Shown in pieces: positions 26,858-36,413 of a stretch of 64,000 nt of DNA. The notes under the pieces are model-generated. The model had not been told where the DNA came from, did not search any database, and was given only the letters and a program-made list of their open reading frames with translations. Each line of letters opens with the position of its first letter. Positions within the stretch are counted from its first letter, which is position 1. The translations under genes were made by a program, and so were the position numbers. The DNA is from Methylophilaceae bacterium 11 (GTDB taxonomy: Bacteria > Pseudomonadota > Gammaproteobacteria > Burkholderiales > Methylophilaceae): NCBI GenBank assembly GCA_000525025.1, contig JCKJ01000001.1:1612001-1676000 (forward strand). Reading direction: 5' to 3'.

Positions 26858-26933
26858 GAATTTGCCCGTAATGCCGATAGAGCAAATATCATATTTGAAA
26901 ACAGGCGAAATTTCAGCCTGTTTAGAAATAATA

Positions 26934-27704
26934 TTATTTTGTGATTTGCAACATATGGCTAGCACCTACATCAATCATCTTCTCCAATGGTTTGACAATG
27001 GTAGGCAGAGAAACTGCAAGTACGATAAAGCCGATGCTGATGGTGATTGGGAAGCCAATCCCAAAGATATTAAGCTGCGGTGCGGTTTTGGTGAGTATAC
27101 CTAGCGCCATATTGGTAATGAGCAACGCAGTGACTACCGGCAATGCCAAGAGTAAGCCTGAACTAAAAATCGTCTCACCCCAACTGGCAATTTTCATGGC
27201 ATCAATGCCGTGACCATCCACCGCAATAGGCATCGTTGTAAAGCTGTTGGCAAGCACCGAGACAAACATCAAGTGCCCATCTAAACTTAAAAAGACCAAC
27301 AAGCAAATCAATACCAAAAATTGGCTGACTGCAGTGGTTTGCCCTTCTGATTGCGGATCAAAAAAGCTGGCAAACCCTAAGCCCATGCTCATGCCTATCA
27401 TGTGTCCGGCCAACTCAATCGCCACAAAAACTAAGCGCATAGCAAAGCCCATGGCAATGCCAATCATAAACTGCTGCACTAAGATGAGTAAGCCCTGAAA
27501 AGAAATGATATCTAAGGCAGGCATGGCGGGTATGGCGGGCATCATCGCTAGTGTTAGCACAATGCCATAACCCAGCCTGACACGTTGCGGAATAGCGGTA
27601 TGGCTAAGAATAGGCGCTACTGCGATAAAACCTAAGATGCGTGTCAACGGCCAAAGCAGGCCGACAATCCATGCTTGTAATAAATCGCTGCTGATTGTGA
27701 CCAT
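26934..27704 (-). CDS. fliR: FliR, flagellar export apparatus membrane protein
   Basis: Core component of the type III export gate, 256 residues with about six to seven hydrophobic segments. MVTISSDLLQAWIVGLLWPLTRILGFIAVAPIL and the FDPQSEGQTTAVSQFLVL region are typical. It is the last gene of the leftward fli operon; modE follows on the same strand after 76 bp. Confidence 0.94.
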   Translation of the reverse strand: MVTISSDLLQAWIVGLLWPLTRILGFIAVAPILSHTAIPQRVRLGYGIVLTLAMMPAIPAMPALDIISFQGLLILVQQFMIGIAMGFAMRLVFVAIELAGHMIGMSMGLGFASFFDPQSEGQTTAVSQFLVLICLLVFLSLDGHLMFVSVLANSFTTMPIAVDGHGIDAMKIASWGETIFSSGLLLALPVVTALLITNMALGILTKTAPQLNIFGIGFPITISIGFIVLAVSLPTIVKPLEKMIDVGASHMLQITK

Positions 27705-27746
27705 ACTGCGGAATCGTGATGAGGGTTAATTAACTGGAGCCGCTGA

Positions 27747-28016
27747 TTAGCCAGCCAATGTTGGAATACTGGTAAACACGGTGCGCATGTAGTCCACCAT
27801 GGTCGTAAGCATCCATGGCCCTGCCACAACTAATGAGGCGACCACGCCAACCAACTTTGGAATGAACGAGAGTGTTTGCTCGTTAATTTGTGTCGCTGCT
27901 TGAAAAATACTCACAACCAAGCCAATGATGAGCACTACCAATAACACAGGCGCTGCCACAATCAAGGTGGTTTGCATGGCTTGCCCTGCTAAGGTCATTA
28001 CACTTTCTGGCGTCAT
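27747..28016 (-). CDS. fliQ: FliQ, flagellar export apparatus membrane protein
   Basis: Small export-gate protein of 89 residues with two transmembrane helices (about 14-37 and 50-72) around the conserved QAATQINEQTLSFIPKL. Length and order between fliP and fliR are canonical. Confidence 0.96.
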   Translation of the reverse strand: MTPESVMTLAGQAMQTTLIVAAPVLLVVLIIGLVVSIFQAATQINEQTLSFIPKLVGVVASLVVAGPWMLTTMVDYMRTVFTSIPTLAG

Positions 28017-28070
28017 GATGTTTCCTTTTTATATACGTTTAGTTTTTGTATGTGTAACTGGATGTTTTAG

Positions 28071-28835
28071 CTAATGAAAGCTTTGTACTAGGGAACCCAG
28101 AATCAGTTGCCAGCCATCGACCAGCACAAATAACATGAGTTTGAATGGCAGTGCGACAATCGCAGGAGACACCATCATCATGCCCATTGCCATCAATACG
28201 CTTGCTACCACCATATCGATAATCAAGAACGGGATGAAAATAGCAAAGCCAATTTGGAAAGCCGTTTTCAGCTCACTGGTCATAAAAGCCGGCACCAATA
28301 CGCGTAATGGCACTTGTTCTGGCGAGGCAATATTTTCAACCTGCGCCATATTGGCAAACAAAGCCAAGTCGCCTTCGCGCGTTTGTTTCATCATAAAGGT
28401 TTTGAGTGGTTCTACGCCTTTTTCCATGGCCACTTGCATGGTGATTTTGTTTTCAGACAATGGTTGATAAGCATCCACATAAATCTTGTCGATCACCGGG
28501 CTCATCACAAAAAATGTCAAAAATAAGGCCAAACCAATTAATACTTGGTTAGAAGGTGCAGATTGCGTACCCAAGGCCTGACGCAACAAAGACAGCACAA
28601 TGATGATGCGTGTAAACCCGGTCATCATCAAAATGGCGGCAGGGATAAACGTCAGTGACGTCAGTAACACCAGCGTTTGCAAGCTGAGTGTGTAATCTTG
28701 ACCACCGCCAGCACTTGGGGTGGCATTGATAATGGGCAATCCATTTTCTGCCAGTGCAGCCAACGGTAGCATCCATAAACAAAATGCAATGACTAGAAAA
28801 CGTAAGACTGGGTGTTTAAATCGTGAGATGTACAT
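28071..28835 (-). CDS. fliP: FliP, flagellar export apparatus membrane protein
   Basis: Export-gate channel subunit, 254 residues, with an N-terminal cleavable signal ([17 protein letters not shown]) and the signature [31 protein letters not shown], then [35 protein letters not shown]. Order fliO-fliP-fliQ-fliR is canonical. Confidence 0.96.
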   Translation of the reverse strand: MYISRFKHPVLRFLVIAFCLWMLPLAALAENGLPIINATPSAGGGQDYTLSLQTLVLLTSLTFIPAAILMMTGFTRIIIVLSLLRQALGTQSAPSNQVLIGLALFLTFFVMSPVIDKIYVDAYQPLSENKITMQVAMEKGVEPLKTFMMKQTREGDLALFANMAQVENIASPEQVPLRVLVPAFMTSELKTAFQIGFAIFIPFLIIDMVVASVLMAMGMMMVSPAIVALPFKLMLFVLVDGWQLILGSLVQSFH

Positions 28836-28857
28836 AGTTGTTCGCTTTAATCTCGTA

Positions 28858-29310
28858 TTATTTTTGAGGGTTCTTTTGCATGGCTTGCTTCAACCAATTG
28901 GTAAATGGCTGTAGCGGATCATGTCGTGGTGTAGGGGTTACCGATGTATTGGTGTTGGCGGCTAGCGTCGCTGTCGCATCCGTATTAGGCTCTACGTTGG
29001 CAATGCTATTAACCTGACCATTGGCCACGCCTACTACTAGCCAACGCCCTGCTACTTCCAATACCACCACACGTTCGCGTGTGCCTACACTCACGCCGCC
29101 CACTACTTTAATCACAGAAGGTTGCGCAGTTACGCCAGGTAAGAATTTTTTAGCGCCCCAAGCAAACAAGGCCATGACACCTAGCACAACCACCAGTCCC
29201 ATCACCATTTTTAATACACTCATGGTGGGGCTTGGTGCATTTGCAGTAGCAGCCAAGCCAGAGATGGCATAGCTGTTTAATACCAATAGTAAGAAAGCAC
29301 GTAATAACAT
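28858..29310 (-). CDS. fliO: FliO, flagellar export assembly protein
   Basis: Short membrane protein that helps assemble FliP. The start at 29310 follows AAAAGG and gives 150 residues with a signal-like N-terminus ([22 protein letters not shown]), one transmembrane helix (about 42-60, [21 protein letters not shown]) and the cytoplasmic FliO domain ([27 protein letters not shown]). An upstream start at 29340 is open but lacks a ribosome site. Confidence 0.9.
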   Translation of the reverse strand: MLLRAFLLLVLNSYAISGLAATANAPSPTMSVLKMVMGLVVVLGVMALFAWGAKKFLPGVTAQPSVIKVVGGVSVGTRERVVVLEVAGRWLVVGVANGQVNSIANVEPNTDATATLAANTNTSVTPTPRHDPLQPFTNWLKQAMQKNPQK

Positions 29311-29365
29311 AATGACCTTTTGCTTGATTGCGCAATGCACTCAACCCCTGAGCGCACGCAAATCA

Positions 29366-29836
29366 TTAACGGTTGATTTTGCGGATACGCTCAGCTGGCG
29401 TAATGATGTCAGTGAGGCGAATACCGAACTTATCGTTCACCACCACCACTTCACCCTGTGCAATTAAACAGCCATTCACCAGCACATCCATCGGCTCACC
29501 GGCCATGCCGTCTAGCTCCACCACAGAACCCTGTGCCAGTTGTAATAGGTTTTTAATCGCAATTTTGGTGCGGCCTAATTCAACCGTGAGCTGTACCGGA
29601 ATATCCAAAATGAAATCGATGTCATTTTGTGTATCATGCAATTTATTGCTGGGGCTAAATTCGGTAAAGACCTGTGCCTTTTCAACGGTTTCTGCCTGCA
29701 ATACTGAAGATTCAGCCGTTGCCTGCTCCGCCATGGCGGCACCCCAATCATCTTCCGCTATTGTTTCTACGCCGTTATCTGCCATTGTTTCGTCCATTTC
29801 TGTTTGAGTTTCTGCTGCTGAAGGATTAGTCGCCAT
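29366..29836 (-). CDS. fliN: FliN, flagellar switch protein
   Basis: C-ring protein of the motor switch, 156 residues. The N-terminal 70 residues are acidic and low in complexity; the C-terminal SpoA domain has DIPVQLTVELGRTKIAIKNLLQLAQGSVVELDGMAGEPMDVLVNG and ends FGIRLTDIITPAERIRKI. It overlaps the end of fliM by 11 bp. Confidence 0.96.
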   Translation of the reverse strand: MATNPSAAETQTEMDETMADNGVETIAEDDWGAAMAEQATAESSVLQAETVEKAQVFTEFSPSNKLHDTQNDIDFILDIPVQLTVELGRTKIAIKNLLQLAQGSVVELDGMAGEPMDVLVNGCLIAQGEVVVVNDKFGIRLTDIITPAERIRKINR

Positions 29837-30830
29837 TGGATTCGCCCCTTATATATTCACTAGAGTTTGACCGTAGTAGTTTTTCTACGCGTAACGCATA
29901 CTGACCATTAAAAATGCCGTATTTACATTCCATGACAGGAATGCCGTCAATCTGCGCCTCAATGGCATCATCAATACTGATAGGAATGACATCGCCAGCT
30001 TTCAGATTTAAAATTTCTCCCAAATGCACTTTGGTTTTGGCCAAATCCGCCACAATTTCCACTTCTGCCGCTTGCACTTGTTGCGTCATCAGTTTTACCC
30101 AGCGCTTATCCACGCCTAACACCTCACCTTGTAAAGATGAAGTCAATAAATCTTTAATCGGCTCAATCATGGAGTAAGGGATGCAGAAGTGCATCTCGCC
30201 ACTGGCTGGGCCAAGCTCGATATTGAAGGTGATTGCCACCACCACTTCGTTAGGGGTAGCAATATTGGCAAACTGCGTGTTCATCTCAGAGCGGATATAT
30301 TCGAAATTTAGTTGGTAGACTGGCTCCCAAGATTTACCATAAGTTTCAAAAACGATATTGAGAATGCGATGGATAATGCGTTGCTCGGTTTGGGTAAAAT
30401 CACGGCCTTCCACACGCGTATGAAAACGACCATCGCCGCCGAACATATTGTCCACCACTAAAAACACTAGCGTGGGGTCTAACACCATCATGGCTGTACC
30501 ACGTAGTGGGTTAGCATGAATCAGATTCAGATTGGTTGGCACCACTAAATTACGGATAAAGTCGGTGTATTTGATAATACGCACAGGGCCAACAGAGACC
30601 TCAACAGTACGACGTAAAAAGTTAAATAGTTCTATGCGCAATAAACGGGCAAAACGTTCGTTGATAATTTCCAGCGTAGCCATACGGCCACGTACAATGC
30701 GCTCTTGCGTGGCAAGATTGTAAGAGCGCACACTGTCTTGGTCCGCCTCTTGTTTATCGTCGCCTTGATCGCCTTCAACGCCTTTGAGTAAGGCGTCAAT
30801 TTCGTCTTGTGAGAGAAATTTATCTGACAT
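29826..30830 (-). CDS. fliM: FliM, flagellar switch protein
   Basis: C-ring protein that binds phosphorylated CheY, 334 residues. N-terminal FLSQDEIDALLKGV is the CheY-binding peptide; the middle domain has SVGPVRIIKYTDFIRNLVVPTNLNLI and FVVDNMFGGDGRFHTRVEGRDFTQTEQRII; a SpoA domain lies at the C-terminus. Order fliL-fliM-fliN is canonical. Confidence 0.97.
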   Translation of the reverse strand: MSDKFLSQDEIDALLKGVEGDQGDDKQEADQDSVRSYNLATQERIVRGRMATLEIINERFARLLRIELFNFLRRTVEVSVGPVRIIKYTDFIRNLVVPTNLNLIHANPLRGTAMMVLDPTLVFLVVDNMFGGDGRFHTRVEGRDFTQTEQRIIHRILNIVFETYGKSWEPVYQLNFEYIRSEMNTQFANIATPNEVVVAITFNIELGPASGEMHFCIPYSMIEPIKDLLTSSLQGEVLGVDKRWVKLMTQQVQAAEVEIVADLAKTKVHLGEILNLKAGDVIPISIDDAIEAQIDGIPVMECKYGIFNGQYALRVEKLLRSNSSEYIRGESNGD

Positions 30831-30847
30831 AGCGTGCTCGATTGATC

Positions 30848-31354
30848 TTACTGAACCACGAAAGAAGTGAACAACACGCCTGTAACTTCTTGCGGTTTTT
30901 CACCAGCAGCATACGGTTTTTTCACTTCGGCCAGCATTTCTTCGCTTAGCGTCGCTTTGCCTTCAGAAGTAGAAATGTCTGATGCTTTTTTGCTGGTCAA
31001 TAACATCAGCAAGCGATTTCTTACTGCTGGCATTTGTAACTTAATATGTTCAGCCACTTCTGGCCCAGCCACTTGCAAAGTCACATCCATTTGCAAGAAT
31101 TTTTCATCGGGATCCGGTTGCAGATTCACGGTAAATGTTTCTAAAGCTAGGAACACAGGTGGCTTAGGTGCTTCTACATGTTTCTCGGCTTTTTTATCGG
31201 CATGTTTAGGTTTCATGAAATACCAAGCTGCACCGCCACCAACGCCAGCCAACACCAGCACCCCAGCTAAGATAATCACCAGTTTCTTTTTAGAGGATTT
31301 AACCGGCGCTTGTACTTCTTCGCCGCTCGTGTCTTGTTTTGGATCTTGTGCCAT
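30848..31354 (-). CDS. fliL: FliL, stator-associated membrane protein
   Basis: Single-pass inner-membrane protein near the stators, 168 residues from the ATG at 31354, which has AAAGG 8 bp upstream (a TTG at 31360 is also in frame). One transmembrane helix (about 26-46, LVIILAGVLVLAGVGGGAAWYF) is followed by a Lys-rich linker and the FliL domain (LETFTVNLQPDPDEKFLQMDVTLQV). Confidence 0.94.
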   Translation of the reverse strand: MAQDPKQDTSGEEVQAPVKSSKKKLVIILAGVLVLAGVGGGAAWYFMKPKHADKKAEKHVEAPKPPVFLALETFTVNLQPDPDEKFLQMDVTLQVAGPEVAEHIKLQMPAVRNRLLMLLTSKKASDISTSEGKATLSEEMLAEVKKPYAAGEKPQEVTGVLFTSFVVQ

Positions 31355-31590
31355 GTGCAATACCTTTCAACTCAATGACTACCTAGCTAATCGCACACCA
31401 AAGTGCACGTTGTATGGTGACATTATGAGAAAAAAAGTGCGTTGAACATGGTTAGATAAGAGATGTAAAAGACCGTCTAATCTCAGTTTTCAACGTATGG
31501 GCTGCCATTTGGCAACAGCAGCCCACCTTGATTGATGCAAAATCACACCCACGGCCCAGTCTAAGACGAGACCATAGTGATAGAAGTCTA

Positions 31591-32766
31591 TTAGGCGAAG
31601 GTATCTACCAGGCCATTAGAGACACGCTGCACCACTACACCGCTGCTAACAGTCTCTTCTGCTGTGTTTGTTACCTGTGTCGACTGTTCTAAACGCTGCT
31701 GCGCACGCTGTTGCATGGCTTGCTCAAAATGGCGCTGTGACTGCGCTTGTGAGCTCACCTGCGCATTGCCAAGCTGCATACCAGAGTCTTGCATTTTATC
31801 GCGCAACATATTCATGCCATCTTGCAATGCTTGACGCACTTCCGGATTATCCGAAATAAAGGTGGTATCCACTTGATCATTCTCTACTTGGATCACCACT
31901 TGCAATGGTCCCAAATCCGGTGGGTTAAGTGTCAGTGTTGCAGATTGATCACCCGCACCTACCATCCACACCACTTTCTGATTCACTGCTTGGCTCCATT
32001 CAGGCCTACCAAATGGCGTTGGGATTTCACTAGCTGCAGCCACGCTGGCTACCATATTGTCTGATAACTTATTAGACACTGGTGCAGCGGCTGCTATCTG
32101 AACCGGTACCGATTTCATTTCGATTTCTTTAAACTCTTTGTCGCGCACCAAGGTTTGATTAATTGCTTGATCACCTTTTAAGGGCACAGCCTGATCATCT
32201 GCAGTTAGCTCCGGTGCTTGCTTGCTGCTATCGGCTGATTCGTGCAAAGCAGTGTCCGTGACTTGCGCGCTTTTAGCTTCTACACCCGTCCAAGGCAATG
32301 CATTTTTCGCAGAAGCACCGGCACGCTCACCCAACGCTAACTCACCACTTGCAGCAGGATCAGTTGCTACTGCATTGGCTTGCTGAGTATTCAACTGTGA
32401 GGCAGGCTGCAAGCCCATTTGCATCAATATTAAGTCTTGTATCGGCGGCAAATTTTCCTCAGTTTTTTCGTCTAATTCCGCTTTCGGTATCAACGTCGAT
32501 TCACTTAACACCACGCCATCCGCTGCAGCACTGTCTGTATCCGCTGCTTTGTTTGGAGCGGTAGCCGTGTTGCCTGCGGGTTTAGCGCTATCGGCAGCCT
32601 CACTAGCCTCTGTTTTTTGCTGCTTTACCTGTTTCTTTAATAGCTCGGCAAATGCATTCGGTGCACTGTTCACGGCACTATCCGCGCCTAAATTGGCCAT
32701 ATTGTTTTGATTAGCCGCTTGTTTTGTCGGTGCCGCTTTGGCAATCTGTAATGCTAAATTTTGCAT
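31591..32766 (-). CDS. fliK: FliK, hook-length control protein
   Basis: Exported ruler and substrate-specificity switch, 391 residues. The N-terminal 240 residues are low-complexity, Ala/Glu/Lys/Gln-rich, as is usual for FliK; the conserved C-terminal domain holds SATLTLNPPDLGPLQVVIQVENDQVDTTFISDNPEVRQAL (about 276-315). A 230-bp gap separates it from fliL and holds an imperfect stem around 31499-31525 without a T-run. Confidence 0.92.
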   Translation of the reverse strand: MQNLALQIAKAAPTKQAANQNNMANLGADSAVNSAPNAFAELLKKQVKQQKTEASEAADSAKPAGNTATAPNKAADTDSAAADGVVLSESTLIPKAELDEKTEENLPPIQDLILMQMGLQPASQLNTQQANAVATDPAASGELALGERAGASAKNALPWTGVEAKSAQVTDTALHESADSSKQAPELTADDQAVPLKGDQAINQTLVRDKEFKEIEMKSVPVQIAAAAPVSNKLSDNMVASVAAASEIPTPFGRPEWSQAVNQKVVWMVGAGDQSATLTLNPPDLGPLQVVIQVENDQVDTTFISDNPEVRQALQDGMNMLRDKMQDSGMQLGNAQVSSQAQSQRHFEQAMQQRAQQRLEQSTQVTNTAEETVSSGVVVQRVSNGLVDTFA

Positions 32767-32815
32767 ATCACTATTCCTAGTTAGCTATATTTCGTTCAGA
32801 TAAATAACACTATAT

Positions 32816-33262
32816 TTACTTGGCTTGCCGGCCAATACGGCTGGCAAACTCATCCATTAATCGTTGCTCTTTCTTTTGCGTGGCTTTCAGTTGCTTATCG
32901 CTATCGCGCTGCTCTAACACATCGTAAGAAAGCTTTTTGCGTTGCGATTCTTTCCAACGCTTTTTCTGTATCAATACATGGTGCTGTGCCGATACCAACA
33001 TTTCAAACTGCCCTTTTACCGCTTGGTCCAACTTGCGGAAAAACCCTTGAAAGTTTTGGTACGCTTGTGCGCCAATGCCGGTTTCTAAACTCTGCTGCAA
33101 GTTCTTGCTATAGTCGTTACGGTATTCCACCAACAAATCGTATTTAGATTGCGCTTCATCGGCAATTTTCATGGCTTCTGCCAATGCCTCAGTCGCTGTA
33201 TCCACTTCCTTTTGGGCAATGTCTTTTAACATACTCATTACACCTGCGGCGCGTGTTGCCAT
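32816..33262 (-). CDS. fliJ: FliJ, flagellar export chaperone
   Basis: Coiled-coil cofactor of the export ATPase, 148 residues, helical throughout and rich in charged residues and Gln. The call rests on this pattern (QKEVDTATEALAEAMKIADEAQSKYDLL) and its canonical place between fliI and fliK. Confidence 0.9.
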   Translation of the reverse strand: MATRAAGVMSMLKDIAQKEVDTATEALAEAMKIADEAQSKYDLLVEYRNDYSKNLQQSLETGIGAQAYQNFQGFFRKLDQAVKGQFEMLVSAQHHVLIQKKRWKESQRKKLSYDVLEQRDSDKQLKATQKKEQRLMDEFASRIGRQAK

Positions 33263-33318
33263 ACTTCATTACCCTTCTCATGACGCTCATTGTTATTGTT
33301 TAAATGAATTTACTTACA

Positions 33319-34731
33319 TTAATCTGCCAGTACATGCGCTAAAAACTGCACGCTTTCTTCCATATCTGCACGCTCAGAAATATCTTGCTGTAAAAATCGC
33401 TCGATCAATTCGTGTTTTGCAATCGCTGTATCCAACACAGGGTCAGACCCAGCCTCGTACGCGCCCACGCTAATCAAATCAATGCTGCGCATGTAGCGCG
33501 AATTCAATTGCTTTAACTTACGTGCTAGTTTCTGATGATCCGGACTCGTAATGTTATGCATGGCGCGGCTAATGGATTGCTCCACATCAATGGCTGGGTA
33601 ATGGCCGCTCTCGGCCAAACTACGGCTGAGTACAATGTGGCCATCCAAAATGGCACGGGCCGCATCTGCAATGGGGTCTTGTTGATCATCGCCTTCGGTC
33701 AATACCGTATAAAACGCAGTAATCGAGCCTTCACCTTCGGCACCATTCCCTGTGCGTTCTACTAACGCTGGCAGTTTTGCAAATACAGAGGGCGGATATC
33801 CTTTGGTCGCCGGTGGCTCGCCAATGGCTAAAGCAATCTCACGTTGCGCCATGGCATAACGTGTAAGTGAATCCATGATCAGCAATACGTTTTTACCTTG
33901 ATTGCGGAAGCTCTCGGCAATCGTGGTCGCGTAGTTGGCGCCCTGTAAACGCATTAGCGCAGAAGCATCGGCAGGCGCTGCCACAACAACAGAGCGTGCT
34001 AAACCCTCAGGCCCTAAAATTTGTTCAATAAACTCTTTTACCTCACGGCCCCGCTCGCCAATCAAACCCACTACAATCACATCCGCAGTGGTGTAACGTG
34101 CCATCATGCCTAGGAGTACACTTTTACCTACGCCGGAGCCAGCAAATAATCCCATACGTTGGCCTCGGCCCACCGTGAGCATGCTGTTAATCGCTCTCAC
34201 GCCTACATCCAATGTCTCTTGAATAGGAGCACGTGACAACGGATTGGTCGGTCTTGCACTGAGTGGCGCACTCTCGGTCACTTCAATTTTTCCTAAATTA
34301 TCCAATGGGTTACCAGCACCATCCACTACGCGACCTAGCAACGCATCGCCCACTGGCAAATGGCGTGCACGGTCATTGACTCTGCGGCGAGGTGGGCGGC
34401 CTGCGGTAGGTTTAGGTAAGGTTTCAGCCACATCCATGGCAAAGACTTTGGCGCCTGGCACCACACCATCTACACTGCTTTGTGGCATTAATAATAAGTG
34501 TTCGCCATCAAAGCCCACTACTTCGGCTTCTACGCGGCTACCTTCAGATAAAGGTACATAACAAGCGCTACCAATCGGCAATTTAATGCCAGCGGCTTGC
34601 ATCACCAAGCCCGTCAGTTTGGTAATACGCCCAGCAATTTCCAGCGGCTCTACAAGTTGCAGCACCTCGTTGCAATCACGTAGGTAGCTATGCCAGCGCT
34701 GATGATGCACATTTTGCGTAGATTGCATCAT
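33319..34731 (-). CDS. fliI: FliI, flagellar export ATPase
   Basis: Hexameric ATPase related to F1 beta, 470 residues from the ATG at 34731, whose ATGA overlaps the fliH stop; the frame is open 4 codons further to a TTG at 34743. Walker [19 protein letters not shown], Walker [20 protein letters not shown] and [15 protein letters not shown] are present. Confidence 0.97.
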   Translation of the reverse strand: MMQSTQNVHHQRWHSYLRDCNEVLQLVEPLEIAGRITKLTGLVMQAAGIKLPIGSACYVPLSEGSRVEAEVVGFDGEHLLLMPQSSVDGVVPGAKVFAMDVAETLPKPTAGRPPRRRVNDRARHLPVGDALLGRVVDGAGNPLDNLGKIEVTESAPLSARPTNPLSRAPIQETLDVGVRAINSMLTVGRGQRMGLFAGSGVGKSVLLGMMARYTTADVIVVGLIGERGREVKEFIEQILGPEGLARSVVVAAPADASALMRLQGANYATTIAESFRNQGKNVLLIMDSLTRYAMAQREIALAIGEPPATKGYPPSVFAKLPALVERTGNGAEGEGSITAFYTVLTEGDDQQDPIADAARAILDGHIVLSRSLAESGHYPAIDVEQSISRAMHNITSPDHQKLARKLKQLNSRYMRSIDLISVGAYEAGSDPVLDTAIAKHELIERFLQQDISERADMEESVQFLAHVLAD

Positions 34732-35384
34732 GGCAATAACCAATCATCATGTTTAGCTAAGGCTTCGGTAATGCGTTTCCAACGCATGCCATTGCTGGCG
34801 TCAATTTGATTAGCACCGGTTTCCACCAGACAGCCGCCACGTTCAATGCTACTGTCTTCCTGAATCTGCCATTGTTGGCTTGAAATTTCTTCTGCAAGAT
34901 ATTCACGCAAGATATGTGCATCTTCGTGATGTACCAAAATACGTGCTGGCTTTTGTACGTGTGGTAAATAATGAATCGCATCCACCACCACTGGAATGAC
35001 GGCTGCAGTATCTACATTTAACTTCACTTTAAGCATCGATTTAGCAATATCCAGCGCCAATGCGAGTAAATCTTCCGCAATGGCTTCATCGGTTTTTTCT
35101 AGCGCTTGATTAAAGTTTTGCATGATAGTCATAAACTGTTGGCGCTCATCTTCAGCATGCTCTCTGGCCTTAGCCATGCCTACGGCAAAACCTTCTTGCA
35201 CACCTTTGGTGTAGGCTTCTTTACGTATATTTTCAAGAATCGCATTCACAGCGTGATCTGTTTCTTCCAATTTTTTCTTAGGCTTAGCAGCCATTGCCGG
35301 GCTGGGTTTATCCTCACCAAACGATGACATTTCCCAACGTTGATAGGCTGTTTGTTGTTCTTTTGGAATCGCCATATTTGCCAT
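34728..35384 (-). CDS. fliH: FliH, export ATPase regulator
   Basis: Cytoplasmic regulator of FliI, 218 residues, with a central coiled coil (about 60-125; [27 protein letters not shown] has the GxxxG-like spacing of FliH) and a globular V-ATPase-E-like C-terminus ([21 protein letters not shown]). AAAGGTG precedes the start. Confidence 0.92.
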   Translation of the reverse strand: MANMAIPKEQQTAYQRWEMSSFGEDKPSPAMAAKPKKKLEETDHAVNAILENIRKEAYTKGVQEGFAVGMAKAREHAEDERQQFMTIMQNFNQALEKTDEAIAEDLLALALDIAKSMLKVKLNVDTAAVIPVVVDAIHYLPHVQKPARILVHHEDAHILREYLAEEISSQQWQIQEDSSIERGGCLVETGANQIDASNGMRWKRITEALAKHDDWLLP

Positions 35385-35409
35385 CTATTACACCTTTATA
35401 ATTACACTG

Positions 35410-36408
35410 CTATACGTACTGATCGTCTGTACCCTTGCCAGCCAACATAATTTGGCCTTCATCGGCAAGTCTTCTTACAATTTGTAAAATTTGTTTTTGT
35501 TGTGCTTCCACTTCAGAGAGCTTGACTGGCCCTTTGCTCTCCAAATCTTCTCTCATCATTTCTGCCGCGCGGGTAGACATGTTTTTGAAGATTTTGTCGC
35601 GCATTTCTTCGGTAGCGCCTTTTAGCGCAATAATCAGCATTTCAGATTGCACTTCACGCAACATGACTTGGATACCTTTGTCATCGATGTCTAAAATGTT
35701 GTCAAACACAAACATTTCATCCATGATTTTTTGCGCCATGTCATCGTCGTAATTTTTCAAACCTTCCATCACGCTGGCTTCGTTGTCGCCGCTCATGTAG
35801 TTCATAATCTCGGCCGCCACTTTAATGCCGCCCATGGTTTGTTTTTTGATGTTCTCATTACCTGTCAGCAACTTGGTCATCACATCGTTCAGTTCTTTTA
35901 GAGCGATTGGCTTTACACCATCCAACGTTGCAATCCGTAACATCACGTCCTGACGTAACCTATCGGTAAAATGTCCAATGATTTCAGACGCTTGGTCTGG
36001 ATCCAAATGCACCAGAATCGTAGCAATAATTTGTGGGTGTTCATTTTTAATAAACTCCGCCACAGTAAACGCATCCATCCATTTCAGGCTCTCAATGCCG
36101 CTGGCATCGCGCGATGACAAAATGCGGTTGAGCAAGTTAGAAGCTTTATCGTCACCCAAAGCCTTGGTTAGCACAGAGCGGATATACTCATCTGAATCCA
36201 AACCAAAATCACTGCTCTGCTCGGCCTCAGTTAAAAATTCCGTCACCACAGTCTCTACTTGTTCACGCCCTACTGATTTCATGGTGGCCATGGCCGAACC
36301 CAATTTTTGTACTTCTTTTGGGCTCAAATACTTCATCACCTCTGCGGCGCCATCTTCGCCCAAGGTCAGCATCAAAATTGCACTGCGCATTACACCGGCA
36401 TCACTCAT
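35410..36408 (-). CDS. fliG: FliG, flagellar switch/torque protein
   Basis: Rotor protein that contacts the stators, 332 residues. The N-terminal domain (SAILMLTLGEDGAAEVMKYLSPKEVQKLG), the EHPQ motif (NEHPQIIATILVHLDPDQASEI) and the C-terminal charged torque helix (FKNMSTRAAEMMREDLESKGPVKLSEVE) are all present. Confidence 0.97.
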   Translation of the reverse strand: MSDAGVMRSAILMLTLGEDGAAEVMKYLSPKEVQKLGSAMATMKSVGREQVETVVTEFLTEAEQSSDFGLDSDEYIRSVLTKALGDDKASNLLNRILSSRDASGIESLKWMDAFTVAEFIKNEHPQIIATILVHLDPDQASEIIGHFTDRLRQDVMLRIATLDGVKPIALKELNDVMTKLLTGNENIKKQTMGGIKVAAEIMNYMSGDNEASVMEGLKNYDDDMAQKIMDEMFVFDNILDIDDKGIQVMLREVQSEMLIIALKGATEEMRDKIFKNMSTRAAEMMREDLESKGPVKLSEVEAQQKQILQIVRRLADEGQIMLAGKGTDDQYV

Positions 36409-36413
36409 ATCTG

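Noticed and set aside
26858-26965. Upstream extension of modE by 36 residues
   Set aside because: It would overlap fliR and has no family character; the ATG at 26857 gives the usual ModE start.
31499-31525. Stem GGGCTGC/GCAGCCC between fliL and fliK as a terminator
   Set aside because: No T-run follows on the leftward strand and the operon appears to continue; loop is long.
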